From Pseudomonas guineae (GTDB taxonomy: Bacteria; Pseudomonadota; Gammaproteobacteria; Pseudomonadales; Pseudomonadaceae), in the NCBI RefSeq assembly GCF_900113745.1, contig NZ_FOQL01000003.1, positions 186,001-250,000 of the forward strand: a DNA stretch of 64,000 bases, given 5' to 3'. The notes below the pieces were generated by a model, which saw only the letters and a program-made list of their open reading frames with translations, did not search any database and was not told where the DNA came from. The position numbers were made by a program, and so were the translations under genes. Positions 36,042 through 45,190 of this stretch are shown piece after piece (position 1 is the first letter of the stretch; each line of letters begins with the position of its first letter).

Positions 36042-36908
36042 ATGCAACACGCCAACAGCCACTTCATTATTAAGATCAGCTGCCCGGCGGCCTCCGGTAT
36101 TGTCGCGGCAGTGACGACCTATCTAGCGGATAAAGGTTGCTACATCGGCGAGATGGCGCAGTTTGATGATGACATCAGCAACCGCTTTTTCATGCGTGCC
36201 GTGTTCCGCTTTAACCAGGGTATAGAGGGCGACATCGCCGAGATTGAACAAGGCTTCGCTGATGTAGCCGCACGCTTTGATATGGAATGGTCACTGAGTA
36301 ACACCTCACAGCCGATGCGCGTGTTGTTGATGGTGAGCAAGTTCGACCATTGCCTGACAGATTTGCTGTATCGCCACCAGAAAGGCGAAATCGACATGCA
36401 GATCACCGCGATTGTCTCCAACCACCTCGACCTACGCCCAATGGCCGAACGTGAGGGCATCCGCTTCATCTACCTGCCAGTGACCAAGGACACCAAGGCC
36501 GAGCAGGAAGCTGCGCTGATGAAGATCGTCGACGAGACCCAGACCCAGCTGGTGGTGCTCGCCCGCTACATGCAGATCCTCTCAAACGACCTGTGCAAGC
36601 AGCTCTCCGGTCGCGCGATCAACATCCACCACTCCTTCCTACCTGGTTTCAAAGGCGCCAAGCCTTACCACCAGGCGTATACACGAGGCGTGAAACTGAT
36701 CGGTGCCACCGCCCACTACGTCACCAGCGACCTCGACGAAGGTCCAATCATCGAGCAGGAAGTGCAGCGCGTTGATCACGCTTATTTGCCCGACGACCTT
36801 GTGGCCATCGGCCGTGATACCGAAACCGTGGCCCTGTCCAAGGCGGTGAAATATCACCTCGAGCACCGGGTTTTCCTCAACCAGGACCGTACGGTGATAT
36901 TCCGGTGA
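36042..36908 (+). CDS. purU: Formyltetrahydrofolate deformylase, copy 2
   Basis: A 288-residue PurU nearly identical by eye to the copy at 20451 over its whole length, with the same [23 protein letters not shown] start and [20 protein letters not shown] catalytic stretch. The two differ at scattered positions in the ACT domain (for example [12 protein letters not shown] against [12 protein letters not shown]). It is the first gene of the operon that ends in N-methylglutamate dehydrogenase. GAGGACATGAC precedes the ATG at 36042; a longer frame to 36006 is not needed. Confidence 0.95.
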   Translation: MQHANSHFIIKISCPAASGIVAAVTTYLADKGCYIGEMAQFDDDISNRFFMRAVFRFNQGIEGDIAEIEQGFADVAARFDMEWSLSNTSQPMRVLLMVSKFDHCLTDLLYRHQKGEIDMQITAIVSNHLDLRPMAEREGIRFIYLPVTKDTKAEQEAALMKIVDETQTQLVVLARYMQILSNDLCKQLSGRAINIHHSFLPGFKGAKPYHQAYTRGVKLIGATAHYVTSDLDEGPIIEQEVQRVDHAYLPDDLVAIGRDTETVALSKAVKYHLEHRVFLNQDRTVIFR

Positions 36909-37828
36909 ACAGCCCTTCCAGTGTCACCATCATCGACGGTAAAGCCGCCGCCGCCCGCGTATTGAACGACGTTCGCGACGCTGTCAGCGCCCTCAAGGAA
37001 TACGATCTGCACCCGGCTCTGGCCGTGGTGCTGGTCGGCCATGATCCGGCCAGCCAGGTGTATGTACGCAACAAGGTGCTGCGCGCTGAAGAGACTGGCA
37101 TTCGCTCAGTCGAGCACAAGCTAACGGTCGACACGACAGAAGCCGAACTGCTTGATCTGATCGCAGGCCTCAATGCGGACCCAGCGATTAACGGCATCCT
37201 CGTGCAACTTCCGCTGCCCGCGCACATTGACGAGAACCGCGTACTGCAAGCCATTGATCCACTGAAAGACGTTGACGGCTTTCACAGTGAAAACGTCGGC
37301 GGCCTCAGCCAGGGCCGTGACGTGCTTACGCCCTGCACACCCAGCGGCTGCATGCACCTGTTGCACGACACACTCGGTGACTTGAACGGCAAACACGCCG
37401 TAGTGGTCGGGCGTTCAAACATCGTCGGTAAACCGATGGCAGCACTGCTGCTACAGGCCAACTGCACCGTTACCGTACTCCACTCACGCAGCGTCAACGC
37501 CCGTGAACTCTGCCGTCAGGCCGACATTGTGGTCGCTGCCGTCGGCCGCCCGCGCATGCTCGATGCCAGTTGGTTGAAACCGGGGAGCGTGGTGATCGAT
37601 GTCGGCATCAACCGGATCGACGAAGGTGGCAAAACACGCTTAGTCGGTGACGTCGACTTCGACAGCGCGTTGAGCGTGGTCTCGGCCATCACTCCGGTTC
37701 CCGGCGGTGTAGGCCCAATGACCATTGCGCTATTGATGAAGAACACCGTCAGCGCAACCCAATTGCAGCAACCTGCCCTGTCCACCCACTCCACACGTGC
37801 GGAGGCACCATGCCTTTCAATCTCCTGA
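36905..37828 (+). CDS. folD: Bifunctional methylene-THF dehydrogenase / cyclohydrolase, copy 2
   Basis: A 307-residue FolD with [60 protein letters not shown] and [23 protein letters not shown] start overlaps purU by 4 bp and its end overlaps mgdA by 19 bp. It completes a C1-oxidation pair placed with N-methylglutamate dehydrogenase, parallel to the pair placed with the dimethylamine and trimethylamine enzymes. Confidence 0.95.
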   Translation: MNSPSSVTIIDGKAAAARVLNDVRDAVSALKEYDLHPALAVVLVGHDPASQVYVRNKVLRAEETGIRSVEHKLTVDTTEAELLDLIAGLNADPAINGILVQLPLPAHIDENRVLQAIDPLKDVDGFHSENVGGLSQGRDVLTPCTPSGCMHLLHDTLGDLNGKHAVVVGRSNIVGKPMAALLLQANCTVTVLHSRSVNARELCRQADIVVAAVGRPRMLDASWLKPGSVVIDVGINRIDEGGKTRLVGDVDFDSALSVVSAITPVPGGVGPMTIALLMKNTVSATQLQQPALSTHSTRAEAPCLSIS

Positions 37829-39051
37829 AATACGGCCTAAGTTCCGAATACCCGGTTGAGGTGGATCTTCCCGCGCCAAAAGAGCTGAAGAGCTCCTACG
37901 ACGTGGTGATCATCGGTGCTGGCGGCCACGGTCTGGCCATCGCCTACTACCTGTCGAAATATCACGGCATTACTAACATCGCCGTGCTGGAAAAGTCCTA
38001 CCTCGGCAGCGGTAATACTGCACGGAACACCGCAGTAATCCGCTCCAACTACCTCACCTCCGAGGGCGTGCGCTTCTACGCCGAGTCGGTGGAGATGTTC
38101 CAGAACCTGTCCAACGAATTCGACTTCAACATCATGTATTCCGAGCGCGGCCAGCTGACCCTGGCCCACACGGATGCAACCGTGCGCGCATTCCGCCAGC
38201 GCGCCGAGGTTAATAAGCACTTCGGTGGACGCACCGAAATGATCGACCGCCAGCAAATTCGCGAACTGGTACCGAGCCTCAATCTCGACCCAGGTCACCT
38301 GCCAGTACTCGCCGGGCTATGGCACATGGACGGCGCCACCGCGCGTCACGATGCCGTGGCGTGGGGCTACGCCAAGCAGGCGGCCAAGCGCGGCGTGGAA
38401 ATCCACCAACTGACCGACGTGCAAGACCTGGTCATCGAAAATGGTGCTATTACCGCGGTTAAAACCAACCGTGGCACCATCAAGTGCGGCTGTGCGGTAC
38501 AAGCCATCGCCGGGCACAGCTCGCTGATGATGGCCAAGGCCGGTATCCGCTCGCCGATCCAGACCTTCCCATTACAAGCCATGGTTACGCAGCCATTCAA
38601 GCCGTTCCTTGACCCCCTGGTAAGTTCCTCGGCACTGCACTGCTATGTGCAGCAAACCAGCCGTGGCGAAGTGGTGTTTGGCGGCGGTTCCGACCCCTAC
38701 CCGCTGTACAACAGCCGCTCGACCCTGGATCTCAAGGAAAGTCTGCTGGCCCATGCCATCGAAATGTTCCCATTCCTGGCCAACGCCAAACTGATGCGTC
38801 AGTGGGCCGGGATCACCGACATGACGCCGGACTACAGCCCGATCATGGGGCTGTCGCCAGTGAAGAACTATTACCTCGACGCGGGCTGGGGCACTTGGGG
38901 CTTCAAGGCCACGCCGATCTGCGGCAAGACCATGGCTGAACTGATTGCCAGCGGCGGCAAGGTGCCTGACTTGATCAAGCCTTTTGCCCTGGAACGCTTC
39001 TCGCGCTTTCAGCAAGTCAACGAAATGGGCGCAACCGCCGCCAGCCATTGA
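37810..39051 (+). CDS. mgdA: N-methylglutamate dehydrogenase subunit A (sarcosine-oxidase-beta-like)
   Basis: A 413-residue DAO-family flavoprotein. [20 protein letters not shown] is the FAD motif, [20 protein letters not shown] carries the family's flavin-attachment region, and [20 protein letters not shown] the C-terminal FAD contact. It corresponds to SoxB of sarcosine oxidase and oxidises the N-methyl group of N-methylglutamate. The four-gene order mgdABCD equals soxBDAG. The ATG lies inside the end of folD. Confidence 0.92.
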   Translation: MPFNLLKYGLSSEYPVEVDLPAPKELKSSYDVVIIGAGGHGLAIAYYLSKYHGITNIAVLEKSYLGSGNTARNTAVIRSNYLTSEGVRFYAESVEMFQNLSNEFDFNIMYSERGQLTLAHTDATVRAFRQRAEVNKHFGGRTEMIDRQQIRELVPSLNLDPGHLPVLAGLWHMDGATARHDAVAWGYAKQAAKRGVEIHQLTDVQDLVIENGAITAVKTNRGTIKCGCAVQAIAGHSSLMMAKAGIRSPIQTFPLQAMVTQPFKPFLDPLVSSSALHCYVQQTSRGEVVFGGGSDPYPLYNSRSTLDLKESLLAHAIEMFPFLANAKLMRQWAGITDMTPDYSPIMGLSPVKNYYLDAGWGTWGFKATPICGKTMAELIASGGKVPDLIKPFALERFSRFQQVNEMGATAASH

Positions 39052-39061
39052 GGACCGGACA

Positions 39062-39373
39062 ATGAAAATCATGAATTGCCCGCTCAACGGGCCGCGCAAC
39101 ATCAGTGAATTCACCTATGGCGGCGAACTCAAAGCCATGCCCGATTCGGCTACCTGCAGCGATATCGAGTGGGCTGACTATGTGTTCAACAGCGATAACG
39201 CTGCCGGCGTAGTGACTGAATGGTGGATGCACACACCCTCGAGCTACTGGTTTCTGGCCGAGCGTCACACCGTGACAGACCAGATCATTCGCACCTTCGA
39301 CCCGAAAGAAGTATTCAACCAGCGCATCGATTTTCACACCAATAGCACCGCGCTCAAGGGAGTCACAGCATGA
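39062..39373 (+). CDS. mgdB: N-methylglutamate dehydrogenase subunit B (SoxD-like)
   Basis: A 103-residue SoxD-like subunit (NCPLNGPRNISEFTYGGELK; EWWMHTPSSYWFLAERHTVT). In SoxD this small subunit binds zinc through Cys and His; here Cys6 and the C-terminal His remain candidates. GAGGACCGGACA before the ATG at 39062 fixes the start. It overlaps the next gene by 4 bp. Confidence 0.9.
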   Translation: MKIMNCPLNGPRNISEFTYGGELKAMPDSATCSDIEWADYVFNSDNAAGVVTEWWMHTPSSYWFLAERHTVTDQIIRTFDPKEVFNQRIDFHTNSTALKGVTA

Positions 39374-42276
39374 GTTCTTCGAACCGTTTGCCCGCCCCTA
39401 TGGGCCTGCTGATCGACCGTAACCAGGCGCTCAACTTTCAGTTCGACGGTCAATCATTTAGCGCTCTGGACGGTGACAGCATCGCCAGTGCCCTGATCGC
39501 CAATGGTCGCTGGTTGATGTCTCGCTCGTTCAAGTACCACCGCCCGCGTGGCCCGCTGACACTAGCCGGACAGGACGCTAACACCCTGGTGCAACTGCCC
39601 AGCGAACCTAATGTTCTGGCCGACATCACTAACGTTGAAGCCGGCATGCAGGTCAGCGCACAGAATGTGTCCGGTTCACTGGACAACGACCGCGACGCCT
39701 ACCTGGGCAAGTTTTCCAAGTTTATGCCGGTGGGCTTTTACTACCGCTCCTTCTATAAGCCAAAGGGCATGTGGAAGGTTTGGGAGCCGATCATTCGCAA
39801 AAAGGCCGGCCTCGGTGTGCTCGACTTAAAATTCGAACCTGAGTACTACGACAAACAATTTCTGTTCGTCGACCTCGCCGTAGTAGGCGCTGGCCCGGCA
39901 GGCTTGCAGGCCGCACTGACCGCTGCCAATGCCGGGGCCAAGGTACTGCTGGTAGAAGAACAGGCGATTCTCGGCGGCTCGCTGACCTATGCCCGCTTCG
40001 ACGCCGAAGGCGTGCGTGCTGAAAACCTGCGCCAGGAACTGATCGCCGCAGTTGAAGGCCACTGCAATATCCAGATTCTGAAAAAAGCGACCTGCAACGC
40101 CTGGTTCACCGACAACTACTTGCCGGTGATTCAGGGTAAGCGCCTTTACAAAGTGCGCGCCAAGCAATGCCTGGTCGCCAGCGGCTCGTTCGATCAGCCG
40201 GTGATTTTCCGCAACAATGACCTGCCGGGCGTGATGCTGACCAGCGCGGCACAACGACTGATGAAATTGTATGCCGTGAAGCCAGGCAAGCGTGCAGTCG
40301 TTTTGACCGGCAACGACGACGGCTATCTGGCGGCTCTCGACTTGCACGAGCAAGGCGTAGAAGTAGCAGCCTTGGTCGACATGCGTGCCCAGCCCGCTGA
40401 CCCGAAACTGCTCACGCTCCTGCAAACGCGCGGCATTACTTGCCACTTGAGCACCACCGTATTTGAGGCCCTGCACACAAAAGGCATGCGTCATGTCAGC
40501 GGCGTCGATCTGCGCAAAATCACCAGTCAGGGCGAAGTGGCCAGTGATTCACTGACACTCGGTTGCGACCTGCTGTGTATGTCTGGCGGTTATATGCCGG
40601 TCTACCAACTGTTGTGTCAGGCGGGCGGCAAGCTGGCGTATGACGATCAACTGGCCGAGTTCACCCTCAGCGGCCTACCGGAGATTCTCCACGTGAGCGG
40701 TTCGGCCAACGGCTGCCATGCACTGGATAACGTGCTGGCTGATGCGACGAACTGCGCACTCGATATCATCGCGGCACTGGGCCTGAACGACGACCCTGGC
40801 CGCGCCCAGCTGAAAGCGGAAGCGCAGGTCAATTTCCCGTGGCCTATCTTTGCCCACCCTAAAGGCAAGGACTTCGTCGACTTCGATGAAGACCTGCAAG
40901 TACGCGACATTATCAATGCCACCAAAATCGGCTACCGCGATGTACAGCTGGTCAAGCGTTTCTCAACCGTCGGCATGGGCCCGTCGCAGGGTCGCCATTC
41001 AGCCCTACCGACCGCCCGCTTAGTCGCTCAATCGACCCAACGCAATATCAGCGAAACCGGGGTGACCACTGCTCGCCCGCCTTTCGTTGCGGAAAAGCTG
41101 GCGCATGTCGCGGGTCGCGGCTTTGACCCTTACCGTCAAACGCCTATGCATCGTCGCCACTTGGCGGCTGGGGCGAAGATGATGCCGGCGGGCGTCTGGC
41201 AGCGTCCGGCCTACTACGGCGCTAGCGCAGAGCGCGATAAGTGCATGCAGGCGGAAGCTAAACATGTGCGCAACAAAGTTGGCCTGATTGACGTATCGAC
41301 GCTGGGCGGGCTGGATGTGCGTGGGCCAGATGCTGCTGAGTTCCTCAATCGCATCTACACCTTTGCGTTCCTTAAGCAGCCCGTTGGCCGTTCGCGCTAT
41401 GCACTGATGACCAACGAGCACGGTGTGGTGATTGATGACGGTGTGTGCGCACGTTTCGCCGATAACCATTTCTATGTCACCGCTACCACCAGCGGTGTCG
41501 ACCGTATCTACCAACAGATGCTCAAGTGGAATGCCCAGTGGCGCCTGAATGTCGATGTGACCAACGTCACCGCGGCACTGGCAGCCGTCAACCTGGCAGG
41601 CCCCTTGTCACGCAACGTGCTGCAAAAGCTGTGTAGCGATGTTGACCTCTCGCCAGAGGGCTTCCCCTATCTTGGCGTGCGCACGGGCACGGTTGCAGGT
41701 ATCCCGGCGCGTCTGATGCGCGTGGGCTTTGTCGGCGAGCTGGGCTTTGAAATCCACGTTCCCGCGCGCTACGGCGAATACCTCTGGGACGTGTTGATGG
41801 AGGCCGGCGCAACGGAGGACATCCGTCCGTTTGGTGTCGAGACACAACGCTTGCTGCGCCTGGAGAAAGGCCATGTGATCATCAGCCAAGACACCGACGG
41901 CATGACCACCCCGGGCGAGATCGACATGACCTGGGCAATCAGCCGCACCAAGCCTTTCTTCGTTGGTAAGCGCTCGGTTGAGATTCTCGAGCAGCAACCC
42001 CAGCACCGTAAATTGGTGGGTTTCACCCTGGAAAAAGGCAGTCGCCAACCGCTGGAGGGTCATCTGGTACTTGATGGCAATGACATTACAGGCAATGTCA
42101 GCTCGTGCGAGTTCAGCGAATCCCTCGGCCAGATCATCGGCCTGGCCTATGCCGGCGCCAACCAGAGTATCCCCGGAAGCCATCTGCCGATCCGCGTGGA
42201 AGGCGGGGCAATGGTGCACGCCACCGTTGTCGAACTGCCCTTCTTCGACCCCGCTAATCAACGCCAGGAGTTGTAA
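39370..42276 (+). CDS. mgdC: N-methylglutamate dehydrogenase subunit C (sarcosine-oxidase-alpha-like)
   Basis: The 968-residue protein has an N-terminal ferredoxin-like Fer2_4 fold without the usual four Cys (residues about 15-95), a nucleotide-binding domain with [20 protein letters not shown] at about 172, and a C-terminal GcvT-fold THF domain (about 595-960: LIDVSTLGGLDVRGPDAAEF, RVGFVGELGFEIHVPARYGE). It should pass the methyl-derived C1 unit to THF, giving methylene-THF for FolD copy 2. Length matches SoxA. Confidence 0.93.
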   Translation: MSSSNRLPAPMGLLIDRNQALNFQFDGQSFSALDGDSIASALIANGRWLMSRSFKYHRPRGPLTLAGQDANTLVQLPSEPNVLADITNVEAGMQVSAQNVSGSLDNDRDAYLGKFSKFMPVGFYYRSFYKPKGMWKVWEPIIRKKAGLGVLDLKFEPEYYDKQFLFVDLAVVGAGPAGLQAALTAANAGAKVLLVEEQAILGGSLTYARFDAEGVRAENLRQELIAAVEGHCNIQILKKATCNAWFTDNYLPVIQGKRLYKVRAKQCLVASGSFDQPVIFRNNDLPGVMLTSAAQRLMKLYAVKPGKRAVVLTGNDDGYLAALDLHEQGVEVAALVDMRAQPADPKLLTLLQTRGITCHLSTTVFEALHTKGMRHVSGVDLRKITSQGEVASDSLTLGCDLLCMSGGYMPVYQLLCQAGGKLAYDDQLAEFTLSGLPEILHVSGSANGCHALDNVLADATNCALDIIAALGLNDDPGRAQLKAEAQVNFPWPIFAHPKGKDFVDFDEDLQVRDIINATKIGYRDVQLVKRFSTVGMGPSQGRHSALPTARLVAQSTQRNISETGVTTARPPFVAEKLAHVAGRGFDPYRQTPMHRRHLAAGAKMMPAGVWQRPAYYGASAERDKCMQAEAKHVRNKVGLIDVSTLGGLDVRGPDAAEFLNRIYTFAFLKQPVGRSRYALMTNEHGVVIDDGVCARFADNHFYVTATTSGVDRIYQQMLKWNAQWRLNVDVTNVTAALAAVNLAGPLSRNVLQKLCSDVDLSPEGFPYLGVRTGTVAGIPARLMRVGFVGELGFEIHVPARYGEYLWDVLMEAGATEDIRPFGVETQRLLRLEKGHVIISQDTDGMTTPGEIDMTWAISRTKPFFVGKRSVEILEQQPQHRKLVGFTLEKGSRQPLEGHLVLDGNDITGNVSSCEFSESLGQIIGLAYAGANQSIPGSHLPIRVEGGAMVHATVVELPFFDPANQRQEL

Positions 42277-42278
42277 GC

Positions 42279-42962
42279 ATGAACAGCCTGACAGCAGAAG
42301 CCTTCAAAGAACGCAGCCCGCTATACGCCAAGCATCAGGATGCTTCGCTGGTAGCGCTTGCTGACACTGTAGCCGTCGCACGCTACAGCAAGGCTGCAGA
42401 AAACATGCAATTAGCGCGCTGTGCGCTGGTCGACCTCAGCAATTTGCCCCGCGTCTGTTTTCGTGGCACTGATACTGCAGATTTTCTGCACAGCAAAGGC
42501 TACGACCTGCCAGAAACACCTAACCGTGCCAACGCGCAGGATGACGGCAGCATGGTCGCGCGCTTATCGCAAACCGAGTACCTAGTATTGGGTAGCCTGC
42601 GCGATGCCGGCACTCGGGTGGCGGATTTGGAGGCGCAGTGGCAATTGAGCGAACAGGCAAACTATTTGCTCCCTCGTCAGGACAGCCACGCGTGGCTGCT
42701 CCTCACCGGCGAACACTGCGCCGCGGTAATGGCCAAACTCTGTGGCGTTGACCTGCGCAATGGCAATTTCACGCAGGGTGCAGTGGCGCAAACGTCGGCA
42801 GCGCGAATCAACGTGATCGTCATCAATAATCACGCTACAGCGCTGCCTAGTTTTCACATCCTCTGCGATCGCGCTTCTGCGAGTTACTTCTGGGACGCCG
42901 TATTGGATGCCATGCTGGAGTTTGGTGGTAAGCCAGCAGGTATCGCAGTCCTCCTCGACTGA
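42279..42962 (+). CDS. mgdD: N-methylglutamate dehydrogenase subunit D (SoxG-like)
   Basis: A 227-residue protein of the SoxG/GcvT-like gamma family. It starts 3 bp after mgdC (GGAGTTGTAAGC before the ATG). Recognisable parts are ALVDLSNLPRVCFRGTDTAD near residue 50 and SYFWDAVLDAMLEFGGKPAG at the C-terminus. It completes the tetramer and ends the operon. Confidence 0.88.
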   Translation: MNSLTAEAFKERSPLYAKHQDASLVALADTVAVARYSKAAENMQLARCALVDLSNLPRVCFRGTDTADFLHSKGYDLPETPNRANAQDDGSMVARLSQTEYLVLGSLRDAGTRVADLEAQWQLSEQANYLLPRQDSHAWLLLTGEHCAAVMAKLCGVDLRNGNFTQGAVAQTSAARINVIVINNHATALPSFHILCDRASASYFWDAVLDAMLEFGGKPAGIAVLLD

Positions 42963-42975
42963 GGCCAGAAACTGG

Positions 42976-42991
42976 CGTGTTGTGAAACACG
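42976..42991. promoter_or_regulatory. Inverted repeat CGTGTT-N4-AACACG before the IclR gene
   Basis: A perfect 6-bp inverted repeat with a GTGA centre lies 30 bp upstream of the IclR-family gene. IclR proteins often bind short palindromes in their own leader; it could also be a site in the end of the mgd transcript. Confidence 0.5.
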
Positions 42992-43020
42992 TCGGTAAAT
43001 CATGGAAGGGATGAGCCCTT

Positions 43021-43800
43021 ATGAACCTCGACATTGAGCGCGACGTTGACTATCGCGTACCCGCCCTGCAACGCGGCCTGATGGTGCTGGAAATGTTCAG
43101 CAGCCAGCAGCGCCAACTGAGCAGTAACGACATTGCAGAACGCTTGGGCCTTAGCGTCTCAGCGATCTATCGCATTCTGCACACGTTGTTAGAGATGGGT
43201 TACCTGAACAAAATCAGCAAGAACACCTTCGAGCTTGGGCCTCAGGTGATGTGCAACGGCTTCAGTTACTTAGCCAGCCGTGACATTGTCGAAATCGCAA
43301 TGCCGCACCTGAACAACCTGCGCGACCGCACCTCTATGACCTGCCACTTAAGCATCCGTGAGCAAACGGATAGCCTCTATATCTACCGTGCCTTCGCCGC
43401 ACAACGCCTCTCGGTCAACATCCCGATTGGTTCGCGCCTGCCCTGCCACTGCACGGCGATGGGCCGCGTGCTGCTCAGTGACTTGTCGCAACTCGAACTC
43501 GATAACCTATACCGCCACGTGCGCTTGGACGACTACCCGCCACCCGCACCGAAAACACTGCCTGAGTTGATCAACATGCTCGCCAGCGACCGCGAAAACG
43601 GTTGGGTATTGCACCGCTCCGATTACTCCACCGCCATCGCCTGCGCCATAAACGATCACAGCGGTAAGGTGGTTGCGGCAATCAATCTATCCGGGCCAGA
43701 AGCCATTCTCGACAACCCGAAAACTCAACTCAGCTATACAGAGCATCTGCTAGACACGGCAAAAGCTATATCTAAAGAGCTTGGCGCAGGTAAACGCTAG
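43021..43800 (+). CDS. IclR-family transcriptional regulator
   Basis: The 259-residue protein has an N-terminal winged HTH (VPALQRGLMVLEMFSSQQRQ, then IAERLGLSVSAIYRILHTLL) and the IclR effector domain (FELGPQVMCNGFSYLASRDI, LPCHCTAMGRVLLSDL, VAAINLSGPEAILDNPKTQ). It is the last gene of the methylated-amine island, 58 bp after mgdD on the same strand. It probably senses a pathway intermediate. AAGGGATGAGCCCTT lies just before the ATG. Confidence 0.9.
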   Translation: MNLDIERDVDYRVPALQRGLMVLEMFSSQQRQLSSNDIAERLGLSVSAIYRILHTLLEMGYLNKISKNTFELGPQVMCNGFSYLASRDIVEIAMPHLNNLRDRTSMTCHLSIREQTDSLYIYRAFAAQRLSVNIPIGSRLPCHCTAMGRVLLSDLSQLELDNLYRHVRLDDYPPPAPKTLPELINMLASDRENGWVLHRSDYSTAIACAINDHSGKVVAAINLSGPEAILDNPKTQLSYTEHLLDTAKAISKELGAGKR

Positions 43801-44143
43801 AGATCGGTTGGATGCATGCACTGAAAAACTGGCCAGGCTTCTTCTGGTTGATGGGATGATCCAACAAACCTAACGTCTCAATCTGACCGATGAGTCGCCA
43901 CTGGCTAGCCTCTTTTCGCTTCTAGGGCTGGTTCTGTCGGCTAATTAGTTTCAGCGGCTTTTTACACACGCGGGTCGAAAATAGCCTGATGTAGGTGACT
44001 ATTTTTGCTGCTCTCAGCTTTTACCCAATAACCGCTGTGGGTCGAGAATTACCCGTGGTTAATTACCGTTGAGCCAGAGCAGGACGCGGACAGGCACAGC
44101 GTAGGCTGATAAAATTCTCCAACATTTATTACCGGCATTTTCA
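43801..44143. other. Intergenic region holding the former dusA promoter
   Basis: No gene is seen between the IclR gene and the displaced dusA start at 44144. This stretch should contain the original dusA promoter. A GGCTTTTTACACACGCGGG stretch near 43965 looks like a decayed IS end, without a partner. Confidence 0.6.
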
Positions 44144-44203
44144 ATGCAGCAACCTACCTCCCTTTCCCGCCGTTTTTCCTGTGCCCCCATGATGGATCGT
44201 TAG
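44144..44203 (+). pseudogene. Displaced 5' end of dusA left by element insertion
   Basis: The frame reads MQQPTSLSRRFSCAPMMDR and then stops. LSRRFSCAPMMD is the usual N-terminus of Pseudomonas DusA, and the intact gene 11.6 kb away continues after the shared APMMD with WTDRHCRFF. So the original dusA start, with its promoter, was cut off by integration after the ATGATGGAT core. The codons after the core (CGT TAG) are element sequence. Confidence 0.9.
44189..44197 (+). repeat. attL core ATGATGGAT
   Basis: Nine bases identical to the core at 55818-55826. Left of it is the old dusA start; right of it the coding frame is broken. Confidence 0.8.
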
Positions 44204-44235
44204 CAAACTCCTCATAAATCAATAGCTTACAAGCT

Positions 44236-44277
44236 GGCGTGTGCGCAAGGTGTGCACACCCGCACTACTCTATAATG
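44236..44277 (+). repeat. Left arm sequence with palindrome GGTGTGCACACC
   Basis: GCGTGTGCGCAAGGTG...CTATAATGCC is matched at 55645-55676 by GCGTGTGCGCTACGGTG...GTATAATGCC in the same orientation. The 12-bp palindrome GGTGTGCACACC is at 44249-44260; the right end has GTGTGCACC twice (about 55709-55731). These are likely integrase arm-binding sites; TATAAT may also act as a -10 box. Confidence 0.65.
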
Positions 44278-44307
44278 CCCCGATAATGCCCTCACGGACA
44301 CCCCCGT

Positions 44308-45132
44308 ATGCCTCGCCTCATCAACCACAAGAACGTCACTGTTAATCACATCCTCTATGAAGACCTCGCGGAACTTTTCCACAACTGGGGAGGCATCGGC
44401 GAAGGCGAGCCCAACGACACTGGGTACACACCCAAAGTACTCATAGGTTACAAAAACCAGCTGGCCGCGCTGATAGCTCACCAAAGTACGCTGGACGAGC
44501 AAATACGAGCTGAACAACTGAACAAATTCCTTCCCTCCCGTGAGCGCAATGAACTTGGCGAGCGCTATTTGAACGCGCTTAAAAAGGCTAGAGATATCTG
44601 GATGGAGATGGAGAATGACGACCAACACGCCCTGACAAAATGCATGTCAGAGATCGACTCAGGTCACGCCATTATTGATGAGATCGGGCTTGAGCCCCTC
44701 CTCACATCTTTCAGGCTAACCCAAGACATTGCGCCATGGCGCTCGGCAGCATTGAGGCAACGCAAACATGAGCGGTGGGGACTAGATACAGAGATGCTAG
44801 ATCTCTTAGTTGGCGCAGCTCAGAGATGGATTGAGTTCGAAGCACCAGAAAAAAGCGCAAAGATAGACCCCACTCTTTATGCGGTCATGTACATCGCGGA
44901 ACAGTGCCAGACTTATGGCATCGACCCCTCCCCCACAACTACCAGCCGATTTACTGAAATCGTCGATACCTATTTCAGACACACTAAGGTTGGGGGCGAT
45001 ACCAGTGAGCGCTCCAGCTACACCGACATCATCAGGAAAGCAAACCTCTCTCTCAAGAAAAGCCCAAATCCCTGCCTGACAGCTGATCCAAGCTGGTTCG
45101 AAACACGCTTGAAGCTTGATGACTCTAATTGA
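44308..45132 (+). CDS. Protein of unknown function, first gene inside the element
   Basis: The 274-residue product is soluble and mostly helical, with no family that I recognise. Its C-terminal third (KIDPTLYAVMYIAEQCQTYG, TEIVDTYFRHTKVGGDTSER) and an acidic middle (ARDIWMEMENDDQHALTKC) give no motif. It sits 105 bp from the left arm sequence and is the only cargo gene on the plus strand there. No clear Shine-Dalgarno is seen before the ATG, and a TATAAT box 32 bp upstream could start a nearly leaderless transcript. Confidence 0.6.
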   Translation: MPRLINHKNVTVNHILYEDLAELFHNWGGIGEGEPNDTGYTPKVLIGYKNQLAALIAHQSTLDEQIRAEQLNKFLPSRERNELGERYLNALKKARDIWMEMENDDQHALTKCMSEIDSGHAIIDEIGLEPLLTSFRLTQDIAPWRSAALRQRKHERWGLDTEMLDLLVGAAQRWIEFEAPEKSAKIDPTLYAVMYIAEQCQTYGIDPSPTTTSRFTEIVDTYFRHTKVGGDTSERSSYTDIIRKANLSLKKSPNPCLTADPSWFETRLKLDDSN

Positions 45133-45190
45133 AGCTAAGCCGCACTCTAAAGTGCCACCGTCAAAGCGGCAGTGCCCGAGATAGGCGTTT

